Source: Bradyrhizobium sp. 195 | Lineage (GTDB): Bacteria > Pseudomonadota > Alphaproteobacteria > Rhizobiales > Xanthobacteraceae | NCBI RefSeq assembly: GCF_023101665.1 | Contig: NZ_CP082161.1 | Span: forward strand, 5,518,001 to 5,582,000 | Direction of reading: 5' to 3' | DNA: 64,000 nucleotides | The notes under the pieces: model-generated | Databases searched by the model: none | What the model was told of the DNA's origin: nothing | What the model saw: the letters and a program-made list of their open reading frames with translations, nothing else | Position numbers and translations under genes: made by a program | Part shown: positions 36,245 through 45,558 of the stretch, in pieces | Layout: each line of letters begins with the position of its first letter | Position numbering within the stretch: position 1 is the first letter of the stretch

Positions 36245-37222
36245 TCACTCCATCACCAGCGCCACGCGCCCGATCGCCTTGCGGTCGATCAACAGCCGCA
36301 TCGCTTTTGCATAGTCCGCCAGCGGCAGGCGGTGCGAGACATTGGGGCGCAGCTTGCCCTCCTCCGCCCATTGCAGCAGCGCCTTCAGACGCACCTCGCC
36401 GAGCGCCGGATTCTTCCGCACCGCTTCACCCGCCCGCACGCCGAGAACGCTGGCGCCCTTGATCAGCAGGAGATTGGTTTTCGCCGAGCCGATGCCGCCG
36501 GTGAAGCCGATCACCAGCAGCCGCGCGCCCCAGGCGATGCAGCGCATCGAATCCTCAAAGACCTGGCCGCCGACGGGATCGAACACGACGTCGGCGCCGC
36601 GACCATCAGTGATGCGCTTGACGGCATCGCGAAACGGCTCGCGGTCGTAGCGGACGAGATGATCGGCGCCGCGGGCCTGGGCGATAGCGAGCTTCTCGTC
36701 GCTGGAAGCAGTCGCGATCACGATCGCACCCAGCATCTTGCCGATCTCAACGGCAGCAAGGCCGACGCCGCCGCCGGCGCCATGCACCAGCAGCACCTCG
36801 CCGGGCGCAATTCGGCCGCGGTCGATCAACGCATGATAGGCGGTGCCGTGGCCCGCGAGATAGGTCGCAGCCTCGGCGTAGTCGAATGTCGACGGCTTGG
36901 GGGTGAGTTGCGACGGCGTGACAACGGCTTCCTCGGTGAAGGCGCCGTGGCGCATCTTGACGATGACCTTGTCGCCGACGGCAACACCGTTCGCCTCCGC
37001 GCCCACCTCGGTCACGTCACCAGCGGCTTCCATACCCGGTGTGAACGGGAGTTCCGGCTTGAGCTGATATTCGCCGGCGGCCATCAGCACGTCGGGAAAG
37101 TTCAGCCCCGCGGCGCGGATCGCGACGCGCACCTCTCCCGGCTTCAGTGCGCGCGGCGGAGATTCCTCCAGTCGCAGCGTTTCGGGCGAGCCGAGCGTGC
37201 GGCAGACGACAGCGCGCACCAT
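36245..37222 (-). CDS. Quinone oxidoreductase-like medium-chain reductase
   Basis: A 325-residue zinc-independent medium-chain dehydrogenase/reductase, quinone oxidoreductase group. The NADPH-binding motif GAGGGVGLAAVEIGKMLGA lies near residues 148-166. The N-terminal catalytic domain has AAGLNFPDVLMAAGEYQ and PFTPGMEAAGDV, typical of Qor. No zinc-ligand cysteines are seen. It would reduce quinones or enones with NADPH. Its start codon shares a base with the stop of the upstream isomerase gene, so the two are co-translated. Confidence 0.9.
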   Translation of the reverse strand: MVRAVVCRTLGSPETLRLEESPPRALKPGEVRVAIRAAGLNFPDVLMAAGEYQLKPELPFTPGMEAAGDVTEVGAEANGVAVGDKVIVKMRHGAFTEEAVVTPSQLTPKPSTFDYAEAATYLAGHGTAYHALIDRGRIAPGEVLLVHGAGGGVGLAAVEIGKMLGAIVIATASSDEKLAIAQARGADHLVRYDREPFRDAVKRITDGRGADVVFDPVGGQVFEDSMRCIAWGARLLVIGFTGGIGSAKTNLLLIKGASVLGVRAGEAVRKNPALGEVRLKALLQWAEEGKLRPNVSHRLPLADYAKAMRLLIDRKAIGRVALVME

Positions 37223-37830
37223 CAGGCCGCGCTCGCCTTGCTGCGCAACAGCGCCTCGCGGATCAGCGGCAGGCGATCATTGCCGAAGTACATATCGGTC
37301 TTGCCAACGAAAATCGTCGGCGAGCCGAAGCCGCCGCGGGCGACGACCTCCTCGGTGTTGGCCTTGAGCTGATCCTTGATCCCCTGCTCCGCGATACCGG
37401 CGAAGAATTTTGGTGCGTCGATGCCGACCTGCTTGCAGATGTCGGCAAGCACCGCGTCCTGCGAGATGTCCTTGTCGGCGCTCCAATAGGCCTCGAACAC
37501 GGCCGTTGCAAACGGCACCACGTCTTTACCCAGCCAGATACAGCCGCGCATCACCTTCACGCTGTTCACCGGAAACACCGTCGGCGGCATCTTGATCGCA
37601 AGGCCTGCCGAGCGCGCCCAGTCCTGAAGGTCCTTCTTCATATAGCGCGCCTTCAGCGGCACCGGCGTCTCGCGCTGCGCGTAGACGCTCGGGTTGACCG
37701 TATTGAAGATGCCGCCGACCAGGATCGGTCGCCAGACGATCTCGGCGCCCAGTTTTCTGGCGAGCGGCTGGATGTTGTGGAAGGCGAGATAGGTCCAGGG
37801 GCTGGAGCAGTCGAAGAAGAATTCGATCAT
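37222..37830 (-). CDS. 2-hydroxychromene-2-carboxylate isomerase family (DsbA/kappa-GST-like)
   Basis: A 202-residue thioredoxin-fold protein of the DsbA/HCCA-isomerase family. The N-terminus IEFFFDCSSPWTYLAF has the Ser in the position of the catalytic serine that activates glutathione. The rest is the helical insertion, with FGSPTIFVGKTDMYFGNDRL near residue 170 (cis-proline loop). Family members use glutathione to isomerise aromatic breakdown intermediates or conjugate xenobiotics. It is co-operonic with the quinone reductase downstream and lies near a GST gene. Confidence 0.88.
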   Translation of the reverse strand: MIEFFFDCSSPWTYLAFHNIQPLARKLGAEIVWRPILVGGIFNTVNPSVYAQRETPVPLKARYMKKDLQDWARSAGLAIKMPPTVFPVNSVKVMRGCIWLGKDVVPFATAVFEAYWSADKDISQDAVLADICKQVGIDAPKFFAGIAEQGIKDQLKANTEEVVARGGFGSPTIFVGKTDMYFGNDRLPLIREALLRSKASAA

Positions 37831-37868
37831 GGCGTTTCCTTTTTCTTGTATCGGTAAGCTCTATCTTC

Positions 37869-37955
37869 CGTCATTGCGAGCGAAGCGAAGCAATCCAGAA
37901 TCTTTCCGCGGAAACAGTCTGCATTGCTTCGTCGCAAAAGCTCCTCGCAATGACG
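37869..37955. repeat. Palindromic repeat, CGTCATTGCGAGCG family (copy 2)
   Basis: Arms CGTCATTGCGAGCGAAGCGA and CTCCTCGCAATGACG with a CCGCGGAAACAGTCTGCATT-type centre. It closely matches the copies at 30789, 47633 and 50484. Confidence 0.85.
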
Positions 37956-37973
37956 AGGTGAGAGCAGTAGCCG

Positions 37974-38675
37974 TTACTTCCTTCCCAACACTTCCTTCGC
38001 ACGCTGGCCAAACATGATCTTGCGTGATTCCTCGTCGAACGGCTCTTTCACGAATTTTCCGATCGCAAGCCCCGCCTGCACCTGCGGCCTGGCGCGGACT
38101 TCGGCATACCAGCGCTTGACGTTCGGATAGTCGTCGAGCGTAAAGCCCTGCGCCTTGTGGGTCATGGTCCAGGGGAAGCAGGCGATGTCGGCGATGGAAT
38201 AATCGCCCGCGACATAGGCACCGGTGTTCCCCAACTGCCGGTCGAGCACCCCGTACAACCGGGCCGCCTCGTCGCGGTAGCGCTGGACCGCATAGGGAAT
38301 CTTCTCCGCCGCATAGAGCGCGAAATGGCCGTGCTGGCCGAGCATCGGTCCAAGGCCGGCCATCTGCCACATCACCCACTGGATGGTGGTGGAGCGGCCG
38401 CGCAAGTCGGTCGGCAGGAAGCGGCCGGTCTTCTCCGCGAGATAAACCAGAATTGCGCCGGTCTCGAAGGCCGAGAAAGGTGCGCCGCCGTCTGCGGGTG
38501 CGTGATCGACGATGGCGGGGATGCGGTTGTTCGGGGAGATCGCCAGAAACTCGGGACCGAACTGCTCGCCGGTGCGGATGTTGATGGGCTTCACGGTGTA
38601 GGGAAGCCCGAGTTCCTCCAGCATGATCGAGATTTTCCAGCCGTTCGGCGTCGGCGCGTAATAGAGGTCGATCAT
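37974..38675 (-). CDS. Glutathione S-transferase, YfcG/Ure2p-like
   Basis: 233 residues in the two-domain GST fold. The N-terminal thioredoxin domain opens with IDLYYAPTPNGWKISIMLEE; the TPNGWK segment matches the active-site loop of the nu-class YfcG group, which reduces disulfides with glutathione. SPNNRIPAIVDH and the FETGAILVYLAEK glutathione-binding segment follow near residues 50-85. The C-terminal domain is all helical. It precedes the isomerase/quinone reductase pair on the same strand, with a palindrome between. Confidence 0.9.
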   Translation of the reverse strand: MIDLYYAPTPNGWKISIMLEELGLPYTVKPINIRTGEQFGPEFLAISPNNRIPAIVDHAPADGGAPFSAFETGAILVYLAEKTGRFLPTDLRGRSTTIQWVMWQMAGLGPMLGQHGHFALYAAEKIPYAVQRYRDEAARLYGVLDRQLGNTGAYVAGDYSIADIACFPWTMTHKAQGFTLDDYPNVKRWYAEVRARPQVQAGLAIGKFVKEPFDEESRKIMFGQRAKEVLGRK

Positions 38676-38809
38676 GACCTTTCCCTTGGCCCTTCCTGTG
38701 GGCCTTCCCTGTCATCGCCGCTGGAATAGAGCGCGACTTTCGTTGTTCTGTACCTTGACGTTAGGACATGGCAGGAAGAGGCGCAACACAACCTGCCGGG
38801 AGGGCCGCC

Positions 38810-39832
38810 ATGCTGTTTCCAACCACGATCGCCGGCTCCCTGCCGAAGCCGGAATGGCTCGCCGAGCCCAACATGCTCTGGGCGCCCTGGAAGTCGCAAG
38901 GCGACGAACTCCTCCGCGCCAAACGCGATGCGACGCTGATCTGGTTGAAGATCCAGGAGGACGCCGGCATCGACATCGTCACCGAGGGCGAGCAGGCCCG
39001 TCAGCATTTCGTCCACGGTTTCCTGGAGAAGATCGACGGCATCGATTTCGCCCACAAGGTCGAGATGGGCATCCGCAAGGATCGCTACAAGGCGATGGTG
39101 CCGCAGGTGGTCGCGCCGCTCCGGCTGAAGGAGCGCGTGCATGCCTTTGAGGCGCGCGCGGCGCGCACGCATACGAAGAGGAAGCTGAAGTTCACGCTGC
39201 CCGGTCCGATGACCATCATCGACACCATTGCCGATTGCTACTATGGCGATCGCGTCAAGATGGCGTTTGCCTTCGCCGAGCTGCTCAACGAGGAGGCCAA
39301 GGCATTGCAAGCCGACGGCGTCGATCTCGTGCAGTTCGACGAGCCCGCCTTCAACGTCTACATGGACGAGGTCAACGATTGGGGCATCAAGGCGCTGGAG
39401 CGCGCCGCGCAGGGCCTGACCTGCGCCACGGCCGTGCACATCTGCTACGGCTACGGCATCAAGGCCAACACCGACTGGAAGGAGACGCTCGGCAGCCAGT
39501 GGCGGCAGTACGAGCAGATCTTTCCGGCGATCGACGCCAGCCCGATCCAGCAGGTCGCGATCGAATGCCGCAATTCGAAAGTGCCGCTCGACCTGCTCGC
39601 GCTCTTGAAGAACAAGATCGTGCAGGCCGGCGTGATCGACGTCGCCAGCGACACGGTGGAGACGGCCGAGGACGTCGTGCAGGTGATCGACGCGGTGTCG
39701 AAATTCGTGCCGAAGAGCAACATCATCGCCACCACCAATTGCGGCATGGCTCCGATGCGGCGCGAGATCGCCGAAGCCAAGCTGATGGCGCTCGGCGCTG
39801 GCGCTGCGCTAGCGCGCGAGAAACTGGGGTGA
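38810..39832 (+). CDS. MetE C-terminal-type methyltransferase (cobalamin-independent methionine synthase-like)
   Basis: 340 residues, matching only the C-terminal catalytic domain of MetE. I chose ATG 38810 because GGGAGGG lies 5 bases upstream; ATG 38768 adds an unrelated 14 residues. The protein begins TIAGSLPKPEWL, a hallmark of the stand-alone MetE-like group. FDEPAFNVY near residue 178, HICYGYG near 210 and TTNCGM near 307 supply the conserved acidic, His and zinc-binding Cys residues. Stand-alone members transfer methyl groups from donors other than the folate used by full MetE, so the true donor is uncertain. Confidence 0.85.
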   Translation: MLFPTTIAGSLPKPEWLAEPNMLWAPWKSQGDELLRAKRDATLIWLKIQEDAGIDIVTEGEQARQHFVHGFLEKIDGIDFAHKVEMGIRKDRYKAMVPQVVAPLRLKERVHAFEARAARTHTKRKLKFTLPGPMTIIDTIADCYYGDRVKMAFAFAELLNEEAKALQADGVDLVQFDEPAFNVYMDEVNDWGIKALERAAQGLTCATAVHICYGYGIKANTDWKETLGSQWRQYEQIFPAIDASPIQQVAIECRNSKVPLDLLALLKNKIVQAGVIDVASDTVETAEDVVQVIDAVSKFVPKSNIIATTNCGMAPMRREIAEAKLMALGAGAALAREKLG

Positions 39833-39857
39833 TCACGACGACGGCGTTGGACTTGCT

Positions 39858-40475
39858 CTAGCCTGACGCCGTCGGATGCAGCACGGGCTGGTAGCCGGCA
39901 TTGAGCGTGCGTAGCGTCGAGGGTGGCGTCAGCAACGCCACCTCGCCAAGCTGGCGCTCGACCGCGCCATAGCCCGCCGGCGACCACTGCAGCGCCCTGC
40001 CTTGCGTCACCAGAAAGCTCTCCTCGCCCTGCTGAACCATCGCACCGGCGGGGAGCTGTTCGAGCGGCACCAGCAGCGCGTGCAGCCGTTTCCTGCCATG
40101 ATCGAGCCGCTCATGATGCAGCACCGTGTCGATGTCGTGCATGCGGACGTCGTGGACGCGATTGCCCTTCTCCCACGCGGCCCGGAAGCGATTGGCATCG
40201 TCGCGGCGGCAATAGAAGCAGGGGCGATGGCCGGCGGCGAGTGCAGTGGCCTCGTCCAGGAAGAACAGCTCGGTCCAGCTTCGCTGTGCCATCACCTCGC
40301 GGCGGCGGCCCCGGAATTCACAAGTGCAGGTGAGCCAGGCCGTCGACGACCAGCGCTTCCTCAGCAGTGTCTTCGTCGCGGGATCATGGATGATGCCGCG
40401 ATTGCCGGTGAACAGGCCGTGGTGCGGGGTGGCGATGATATCGCCTGTGGGCGTGACCCGGTTTTGCAGGGGCAT
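39858..40475 (-). CDS. Conserved hypothetical protein with a CxxC site
   Basis: 205 residues. It opens TPTGDIIATPHHGLFTGNRG and has a basic central region with CEFRGRRR near residue 51 and HRPCFYCRRDDANRF near 83-96. The PCFYC pair, with other Cys or His, could bind zinc, resembling Ada-type metal sites, but this is only a visual parallel. No signal peptide or membrane segment. It is convergent with the MetE-like gene. I recognise it as a widespread alphaproteobacterial hypothetical without an assigned role. Confidence 0.7.
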   Translation of the reverse strand: MPLQNRVTPTGDIIATPHHGLFTGNRGIIHDPATKTLLRKRWSSTAWLTCTCEFRGRRREVMAQRSWTELFFLDEATALAAGHRPCFYCRRDDANRFRAAWEKGNRVHDVRMHDIDTVLHHERLDHGRKRLHALLVPLEQLPAGAMVQQGEESFLVTQGRALQWSPAGYGAVERQLGEVALLTPPSTLRTLNAGYQPVLHPTASG

Positions 40476-40488
40476 GGTGGTCTTTCCC

Positions 40489-40574
40489 CGTCATTGCGAG
40501 GAGCGAAGCGACGAAGCAATCCAGACTGCTTCTCGGATTCAGCTCTGGATTGCTTCGCTTCGCTCGCACTGACG
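40489..40574. repeat. Palindromic repeat, CGTCATTGCGAG family (copy 3)
   Basis: Arms CGTCATTGCGAGGAGCGAAG and CTTCGCTTCGCTCGCACTGACG. The centre differs from the other copies. It lies between two minus-strand genes. Confidence 0.8.
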
Positions 40575-40581
40575 GCGGCAG

Positions 40582-41109
40582 TCACGCCGCGCCATCTCGC
40601 AGCGGCGGGTGATAGGACAGCGCGGTGTCCCAGGGGAAGAAGATCCAGGTGTCCTGCGAGACTTCCGTGATGAAGGTATCGACCAGCGGACGGCCCATCG
40701 GCTTGGCGTAGACCGTGGCGAAGTGCGCATCGGGCAGCATCTCGCGCACCAGCTTGCCGGTCTTGCCGGTGTCGACGAGGTCGTCGACAATCAACAGCCC
40801 CTTGCCGGTGCCGCCGCCGAGCTTCATCGCCGCTTCCGAAATGCCCTTGAGGACCTGGAGCTCGCCCTGCTTGTTGTGGTCGTAGCTGGCGATGCAGACC
40901 GTATCGATCACGCGCACGCCGAGCTCGCGCGCCACGATCGCCGCCGGCACGAGGCCACCGCGGGTGATCGCGATCACCGCGTGGAACGGACCAACCTCGT
41001 TGAGCCGCCAGGTCAACGCCCGGCAATCCCGGTGGAATTGGTCCCAGGAGACCGGAAAGGCCCTGCCCGCCCGCTCCTGTGCGCTCAGTTCCGGTGCTTC
41101 ACCAGCCAT
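40582..41109 (-). CDS. gpt: Xanthine phosphoribosyltransferase
   Basis: The 175-residue purine-salvage enzyme attaches phosphoribose from PRPP to xanthine or guanine. The PRPP-binding motif [14 protein letters not shown] lies near residues 100-113, and [18 protein letters not shown] near 47-64. The C-terminal [10 protein letters not shown] segment, which contacts the base, is typical of Gpt. An N-terminal extension of about 15 residues is longer than in E. coli. It stands between a hypothetical gene and the CinA-type gene on the same strand. Confidence 0.92.
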   Translation of the reverse strand: MAGEAPELSAQERAGRAFPVSWDQFHRDCRALTWRLNEVGPFHAVIAITRGGLVPAAIVARELGVRVIDTVCIASYDHNKQGELQVLKGISEAAMKLGGGTGKGLLIVDDLVDTGKTGKLVREMLPDAHFATVYAKPMGRPLVDTFITEVSQDTWIFFPWDTALSYHPPLRDGAA

Positions 41110-41148
41110 CGTCGTCTCCTGCCATTGGTCTGCGGGCAGTTTTCTCTG

Positions 41149-41886
41149 CTAGCGGGTGATGTTCAATCCCGCCAGCATTTCCTTCACCGCCGCCATCGCG
41201 GATGTGAGCTTGTCCGCATCGCGCGAACGCACCACGAGATTGGTATTGGGCTTCTGCTCTTCGTCCATGAAGGGATAGCTGCCGATGATGGTGTCGGGAT
41301 GGGCGGCGGCGATTGCCCGCAAGGGGCTGCCGATGTCGCCCTCCCGCGCATTGGCGCGAACCGATTCGGACAGCATGCGCACACCCGACTTCAGCTTGGG
41401 CGAGACGATGTCCATCATCGCCTGCATGATCGAGGGCACGCCCGCCATCACGATGACATTGCCGATCTTGAAGCCGGGAGCGAGGATGGTCGCGCTCTGG
41501 ATCAGCTCGGCGCCGTCGGGGATGCGGGCCATGCGCAGGCGGGCCTCGTTGAGGTCCTGCTCGCTCCAGCGCTCGCGGAAACGGGCCACGACCTCCGGGT
41601 GGTGGTCGATGCCGACGCCGAACGCCTTGGCCACGCTGTCTGCAGTGATGTCGTCATGGGTCGGCCCGATTCCGCCGGTGGTGAAGACGTAGGTGTAGCG
41701 ATGCCGCAGTGCATCCAAGGCCGCGATGATGTCGGCCTCCTCATCGGAGACGACCCGGACCTCCTTCAGGTCGATGCCGATATTGGTCAGGTATTCGGCG
41801 ATGAAGCCGATATTCTTGTCCTTGGTCCGGCCGGACAGGATTTCGTCCCCAATGACCAGAATGCCCGCCGTGACGATCTCGCTCAT
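41149..41886 (-). CDS. CinA-type competence/damage-inducible protein, MoCF-binding domain
   Basis: 245 residues, equal to the N-terminal molybdopterin-binding (MoCF) domain of CinA without the C-terminal deamidase domain. Motifs ILVIGDEILSGRTKDKN near residues 8-24 and TTGGIGPTHDDIT near 70-82 are diagnostic. In full-length CinA this domain is an ADP-ribose pyrophosphatase; stand-alone members are thought to act in nucleotide recycling. It sits upstream of gpt, 39 bases away, so they may be co-transcribed as a nucleotide-salvage pair. Confidence 0.88.
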   Translation of the reverse strand: MSEIVTAGILVIGDEILSGRTKDKNIGFIAEYLTNIGIDLKEVRVVSDEEADIIAALDALRHRYTYVFTTGGIGPTHDDITADSVAKAFGVGIDHHPEVVARFRERWSEQDLNEARLRMARIPDGAELIQSATILAPGFKIGNVIVMAGVPSIMQAMMDIVSPKLKSGVRMLSESVRANAREGDIGSPLRAIAAAHPDTIIGSYPFMDEEQKPNTNLVVRSRDADKLTSAMAAVKEMLAGLNITR

Positions 41887-42165
41887 AACTTAAGTCCCTC
41901 ACCTGTGGCGCCGACTTTGCCGAGGTAACGCGTTGAAGTCACGCGGTTTTGCTGCCGAAATAAGCAGTCCTCAGCCATTTTTTCAGGCATGTTCGCGGCC
42001 ATTCCCGCCAAATGCTGTCAGTCCATGCATATCGCGCTGGCCCGGCCCTTGCTACCACCTCAGAGTCATGCACTCTTGCCGCATGGCCACAGGACGTTGC
42101 GGTCTTCACGAAGGCCTGGCGGCCTGTCCAATGGCGCAACGCCTTGCGGAGACAAGTCGGGATCT

Positions 42166-43584
42166 ATGGCAGTCGCGTTTGATGAAATGAATATTCCCGG
42201 CGGGGAGCTTCGCCCTGCCTATGAGGAGCTGGCACGCTGGCTCAAGGAGACGCCTCCCGAGGCGCTCGAATATCGCCGCCAGGAGGCCGAGCTCCTGTTC
42301 CGCCGCATCGGCATCACCTTCGCTGTTTATGGCGAGGCCGAGTCCACCGAACGCCTGATCCCCTTCGACGTGATCCCGCGGATCATGTCGGGCAAGGAAT
42401 GGGCCCTGTTGGAGAAGGGCCTGAAGCAGCGCGTGCGCGCGCTCAACATGTTCCTGCGCGACATCTATCACGGCCGCGACATCCTGCGCGCCGAGATCGT
42501 ACCCGACGATCTGATCTTCCAGAACCCCGTCTTCCGGCCCGAGATGAACGGCCAGCAGGTGCCGCACGACGTCTATGTGCACATCGCCGGCATCGACATC
42601 GTCCGGGTCGATGCCAACGACTTCATCGTGCTGGAGGACAATGCGCGGACGCCGTCCGGCGTCTCCTACATGCTGGAAAACCGCGAGATCATGATGCGGT
42701 TGTTTCCGGATCTGTTCGCCCGCCACAGGGTGGCGCCAGTCGAGCGCTATCCGGACGAGCTGCTCTCGGCACTCCGCTCGGTCGCGCCGTTAAGCGCCTC
42801 GGGCGAGCCGACCGTCGCCCTCCTCACGCCTGGCGTCTACAACTCGGCCTATTACGAGCACTCCTTCCTCGCCGACAAGCTCGGTATCGAGCTGGTCGAG
42901 GGCCGCGATCTCATCGTCAAGAACAACGAAGTGTTCATGCGGACGACGGAAGGGCTGAAGCGGGTCGACGTCATCTATCGCCGTGTCGACGACGACTTCA
43001 TCGATCCCCTCACCTTCCGTCCCGATTCCGTGCTCGGCGTGCCCGGGCTGATGTCGGCCTATGCGGCCGGCAACATCACGCTCGCCAACGCCGTCGGCAC
43101 CGGGATTGCCGACGACAAGGCGATCTACTCCTACATGCCCGACATCGTGAAATTCTATCTCGGCGAGGAGCCGATCCTGAAGAACGTGCCGACCTGGCGC
43201 TGCCGCGAGCCGAAGGATCTCGCCTATGTGCTGGACAATCTCGGCGAGCTCGTCGTCAAGGAGGTGCACGGCTCCGGCGGCTACGGCATGCTGATCGGAC
43301 CTGCCGCGACCAAAGCGACGATCGAAGCGTTCCGCGAGAAGCTCAAGCGCGAGCCGGAAGGTTTCATCGCGCAGCCGACGCTGGCGCTTTCGACCTGCCC
43401 GACCTGCACGGCGTCGGGCCTTGCGCCTCGCCATGTCGACCTGCGGCCCTTCGTGCTCACCGGCAGCAAGGGCACCACCATCGTGCCGGGCGGGCTGACC
43501 CGCGTCGCGCTGAAGGAAGGCTCCCTGGTGGTCAATTCGAGCCAGGGCGGCGGCACCAAAGACACCTGGATCCTGGACGAGTAG
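42166..43584 (+). CDS. Circularly permuted ATP-grasp protein of the Anbu cluster
   Basis: 472 residues from ATG 42166; upstream codons lack family sequence. It belongs to the CP_ATPgrasp group (COG2308; DUF404/DUF407). Visible motifs include LIPFDVIPRIMSGKEW near residue 63-78, LEDNARTPSGVSYMLENR near 154-171 with the acidic metal ligands, and VVKEVHGSGGYGMLIGP near 365-381 with the nucleotide-binding Gly loop. ATP-grasp enzymes join a carboxylate to an amine. It is followed by alpha-E, transglutaminase and Anbu genes, the classical group predicted to make and process a peptide tag or small peptide. Confidence 0.93.
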   Translation: MAVAFDEMNIPGGELRPAYEELARWLKETPPEALEYRRQEAELLFRRIGITFAVYGEAESTERLIPFDVIPRIMSGKEWALLEKGLKQRVRALNMFLRDIYHGRDILRAEIVPDDLIFQNPVFRPEMNGQQVPHDVYVHIAGIDIVRVDANDFIVLEDNARTPSGVSYMLENREIMMRLFPDLFARHRVAPVERYPDELLSALRSVAPLSASGEPTVALLTPGVYNSAYYEHSFLADKLGIELVEGRDLIVKNNEVFMRTTEGLKRVDVIYRRVDDDFIDPLTFRPDSVLGVPGLMSAYAAGNITLANAVGTGIADDKAIYSYMPDIVKFYLGEEPILKNVPTWRCREPKDLAYVLDNLGELVVKEVHGSGGYGMLIGPAATKATIEAFREKLKREPEGFIAQPTLALSTCPTCTASGLAPRHVDLRPFVLTGSKGTTIVPGGLTRVALKEGSLVVNSSQGGGTKDTWILDE

Positions 43585-43588
43585 ACAG

Positions 43589-44533
43589 ATGCTGTCGCGT
43601 ACCGCCGAAAACCTCTACTGGCTCGCCCGCTACGTCGAACGGGCCGAATATCTCGCGCGCACCATCGATGCGACCTTGCGCGTCACCGCGCTTCCCGCCG
43701 CCTATGTCGGCAAAACCAACGAATGGGACTCGGCGCTGCTCACCGCCGGCGTCGCCGCCAGCTTCTATCAGACCTACGAGGAAGCCAACGAGCACAACGT
43801 GGTCGACTACCTCTCGTTCTCCGTGGACAATCCGTCCTCGATCAGGAACTGCATCGAGGCGGCGCGGCTGAACTCGCGCTCGGTGCGCACCGCGCTGACC
43901 AGCGAGATGTGGGACACCATCAACTCGGCCTGGATCGAGCTTCAGGCGGTCTGGAGCAAAGGCACCTCGACGCGCGAGGACCTCGCCAAATTCCTCCGCT
44001 TCGTGCAGGAGACCTCGCTGCGCTTCGACGGCTCGGCCTACCGGACCATGCTGCGCAACGACGCCTACTGGTTCTCGCGGATGGGCGTGCATCTGGAGCG
44101 CGCCGACAACACCGCGCGCATTCTCGACGTGAAGTACCACGTGCTGCTGCCCGAGGAGGAGCATGTCGGTGGTCCCCTAGACTTCTATCAGTGGAGCTCG
44201 ATCCTGCGCTCGGTCTCGGCGCTGACGGCCTATCACTGGGTCTATCGCGAGACACTGAAGCCCTGGCTGATCGCGGACCTGCTCATCCTCAACGACACGC
44301 TGCCGCGCTCGCTGGCCAGCTGCTACGGTAATCTCGTGCGCAACCTCGACCAGATCGGCGTCGCCTATGGCCGCCAGGGCCCCGCCCAGCGCCACGCCCG
44401 CGGCATCCGCAACCGGCTGGAACACAGCAATATGAACGACATTTTCCAGCATGGCGTGCATGAATTCATTCAGGAATTCATCACGGACAATTCCAGGCTG
44501 GGCGAAATCATCACGAAGCAGTATTTGATCTGA
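43589..44533 (+). CDS. Alpha-E domain protein
   Basis: A 314-residue, nearly all-helical protein of the alpha-E (DUF403/COG2307) family, starting only 4 bases after the ATP-grasp stop. The N-terminal SRTAENLYWLARYVERAEYLAR is the hallmark of the family. A second repeat-like RMGVHLERADNTARILDVKY occurs near residue 167. The domain is rich in conserved Glu and Arg. It always accompanies the permuted ATP-grasp and probably acts with it, but its biochemical role is unknown. Confidence 0.93.
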   Translation: MLSRTAENLYWLARYVERAEYLARTIDATLRVTALPAAYVGKTNEWDSALLTAGVAASFYQTYEEANEHNVVDYLSFSVDNPSSIRNCIEAARLNSRSVRTALTSEMWDTINSAWIELQAVWSKGTSTREDLAKFLRFVQETSLRFDGSAYRTMLRNDAYWFSRMGVHLERADNTARILDVKYHVLLPEEEHVGGPLDFYQWSSILRSVSALTAYHWVYRETLKPWLIADLLILNDTLPRSLASCYGNLVRNLDQIGVAYGRQGPAQRHARGIRNRLEHSNMNDIFQHGVHEFIQEFITDNSRLGEIITKQYLI

Positions 44534-44541
44534 TAGACGCT

Positions 44542-44620
44542 GTCATTCCGGGGCGCCTGAAGGGCGAACCCGGAATCTCGAGATTGCGGGTTCGATGCTG
44601 GCGCATCGCCCCGGAATGAC
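44542..44620. repeat. Palindromic repeat, GTCATTCCGGGGCGC family
   Basis: Nested inverted repeat lying between the alpha-E and transglutaminase genes, inside the cluster. The core ACCCGGAATCTCGAGATTGC differs by one base from the copy at 26924. It ends 22 bases before the transglutaminase start. Confidence 0.75.
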
Positions 44621-44642
44621 GACGCAAAAACAACGGTCCACC

Positions 44643-45491
44643 ATGCGCCTGCGAATCCTGCACACCACGACCTATCGCTACGAGCCGCCGGCCACGAGCG
44701 TGATCCAGATCCTGCGCATGACACCCGGCAGCCATGACGGGCAATATGTGGCGGAATGGCAGATCGACGTCTCCACGGACACCAAGCTCGACACGCATGA
44801 GGACGCCTTCGGCAACGTCACCCACGTGCTGTCCTGCGGACCGGTCGGCGACATCAAGATCATCGCCGAAGGACTGATCGAGACCCACGACACCGGCGGC
44901 GTGCTGCGCGGCACGGACGAGCGCTTTCCGGCCGGCATGTTTCTTCGCTCCACCGACCTCACCACCGTCAATCCAGCGATGATGGCGGTTGCGCGCCAGT
45001 TGCGCAGCGAGGCCGAGAGCGACACGCTCGGCTTCCTGCATACGCTGATGAGCCAGATTGCCGATCACATGACCTTCGACGAGGACCCCACCCACAGCGA
45101 CACCTCGGCGGCGGAGGCGTTCACGCTCAAGCGCGGGGTCTGCCAGGACTACGCGCACATCTTCATTGCCTGCGCCCGCGCTGGCGGCGTGCCGGCACGC
45201 TTCGTCTCCGGCCATTTCCTGCGCTCGGACGGTATGCTGCATCAGGACGCCGGGCACGCCTGGGCGGAGGCCTACGTGCCCGATCTCGGCTGGATCGGCT
45301 TCGACCCCGCCAACAGCATCTGCGCCACCGACGCTCATGTCCGCGTCGCGATCGGGCTCGACTATCTCGGCGCTGCTCCCGTGCGCGGCACCCGCTATGG
45401 CGGCGGCGCGGAGACATTGACTGTGGCGGTCAAGGTCGAGCAGGCCGGCCGCGGCGGGCAGTCGCAATCGCAGTCACAGTGGCAAAGCTAG
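44643..45491 (+). CDS. Transglutaminase-like protein of the Anbu cluster
   Basis: 282 residues from ATG 44643 (a frame upstream falls in the repeat). The bacterial transglutaminase N-terminal domain opens RILHTTTYRYEPPATSVIQ. The papain-like catalytic core has Cys in LKRGVCQDYAHIF near residue 165, His in DAGHAWAEAYVPD near 205 and Asp in GWIGFDPANS near 220. The C-terminus ends in a Gln/Ser-rich tail. Such enzymes hydrolyse or transfer amide bonds; here it would process the product of the ATP-grasp enzyme. Cytoplasmic, as no signal peptide is seen. Confidence 0.92.
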   Translation: MRLRILHTTTYRYEPPATSVIQILRMTPGSHDGQYVAEWQIDVSTDTKLDTHEDAFGNVTHVLSCGPVGDIKIIAEGLIETHDTGGVLRGTDERFPAGMFLRSTDLTTVNPAMMAVARQLRSEAESDTLGFLHTLMSQIADHMTFDEDPTHSDTSAAEAFTLKRGVCQDYAHIFIACARAGGVPARFVSGHFLRSDGMLHQDAGHAWAEAYVPDLGWIGFDPANSICATDAHVRVAIGLDYLGAAPVRGTRYGGGAETLTVAVKVEQAGRGGQSQSQSQWQS

Positions 45492-45558
45492 GCGCAACCG
45501 TCCAAATGCAGAGGCCGTGCTACACTCGCGGGACCAGACTGTCCCCGCGAGGTACCCC

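Noticed and set aside
45450..45488. Gln/Ser repeat at the end of the transglutaminase gene
   Set aside because: A short low-complexity tail (SQSQSQ) with no sign of larger repeat structure; not worth a separate finding.
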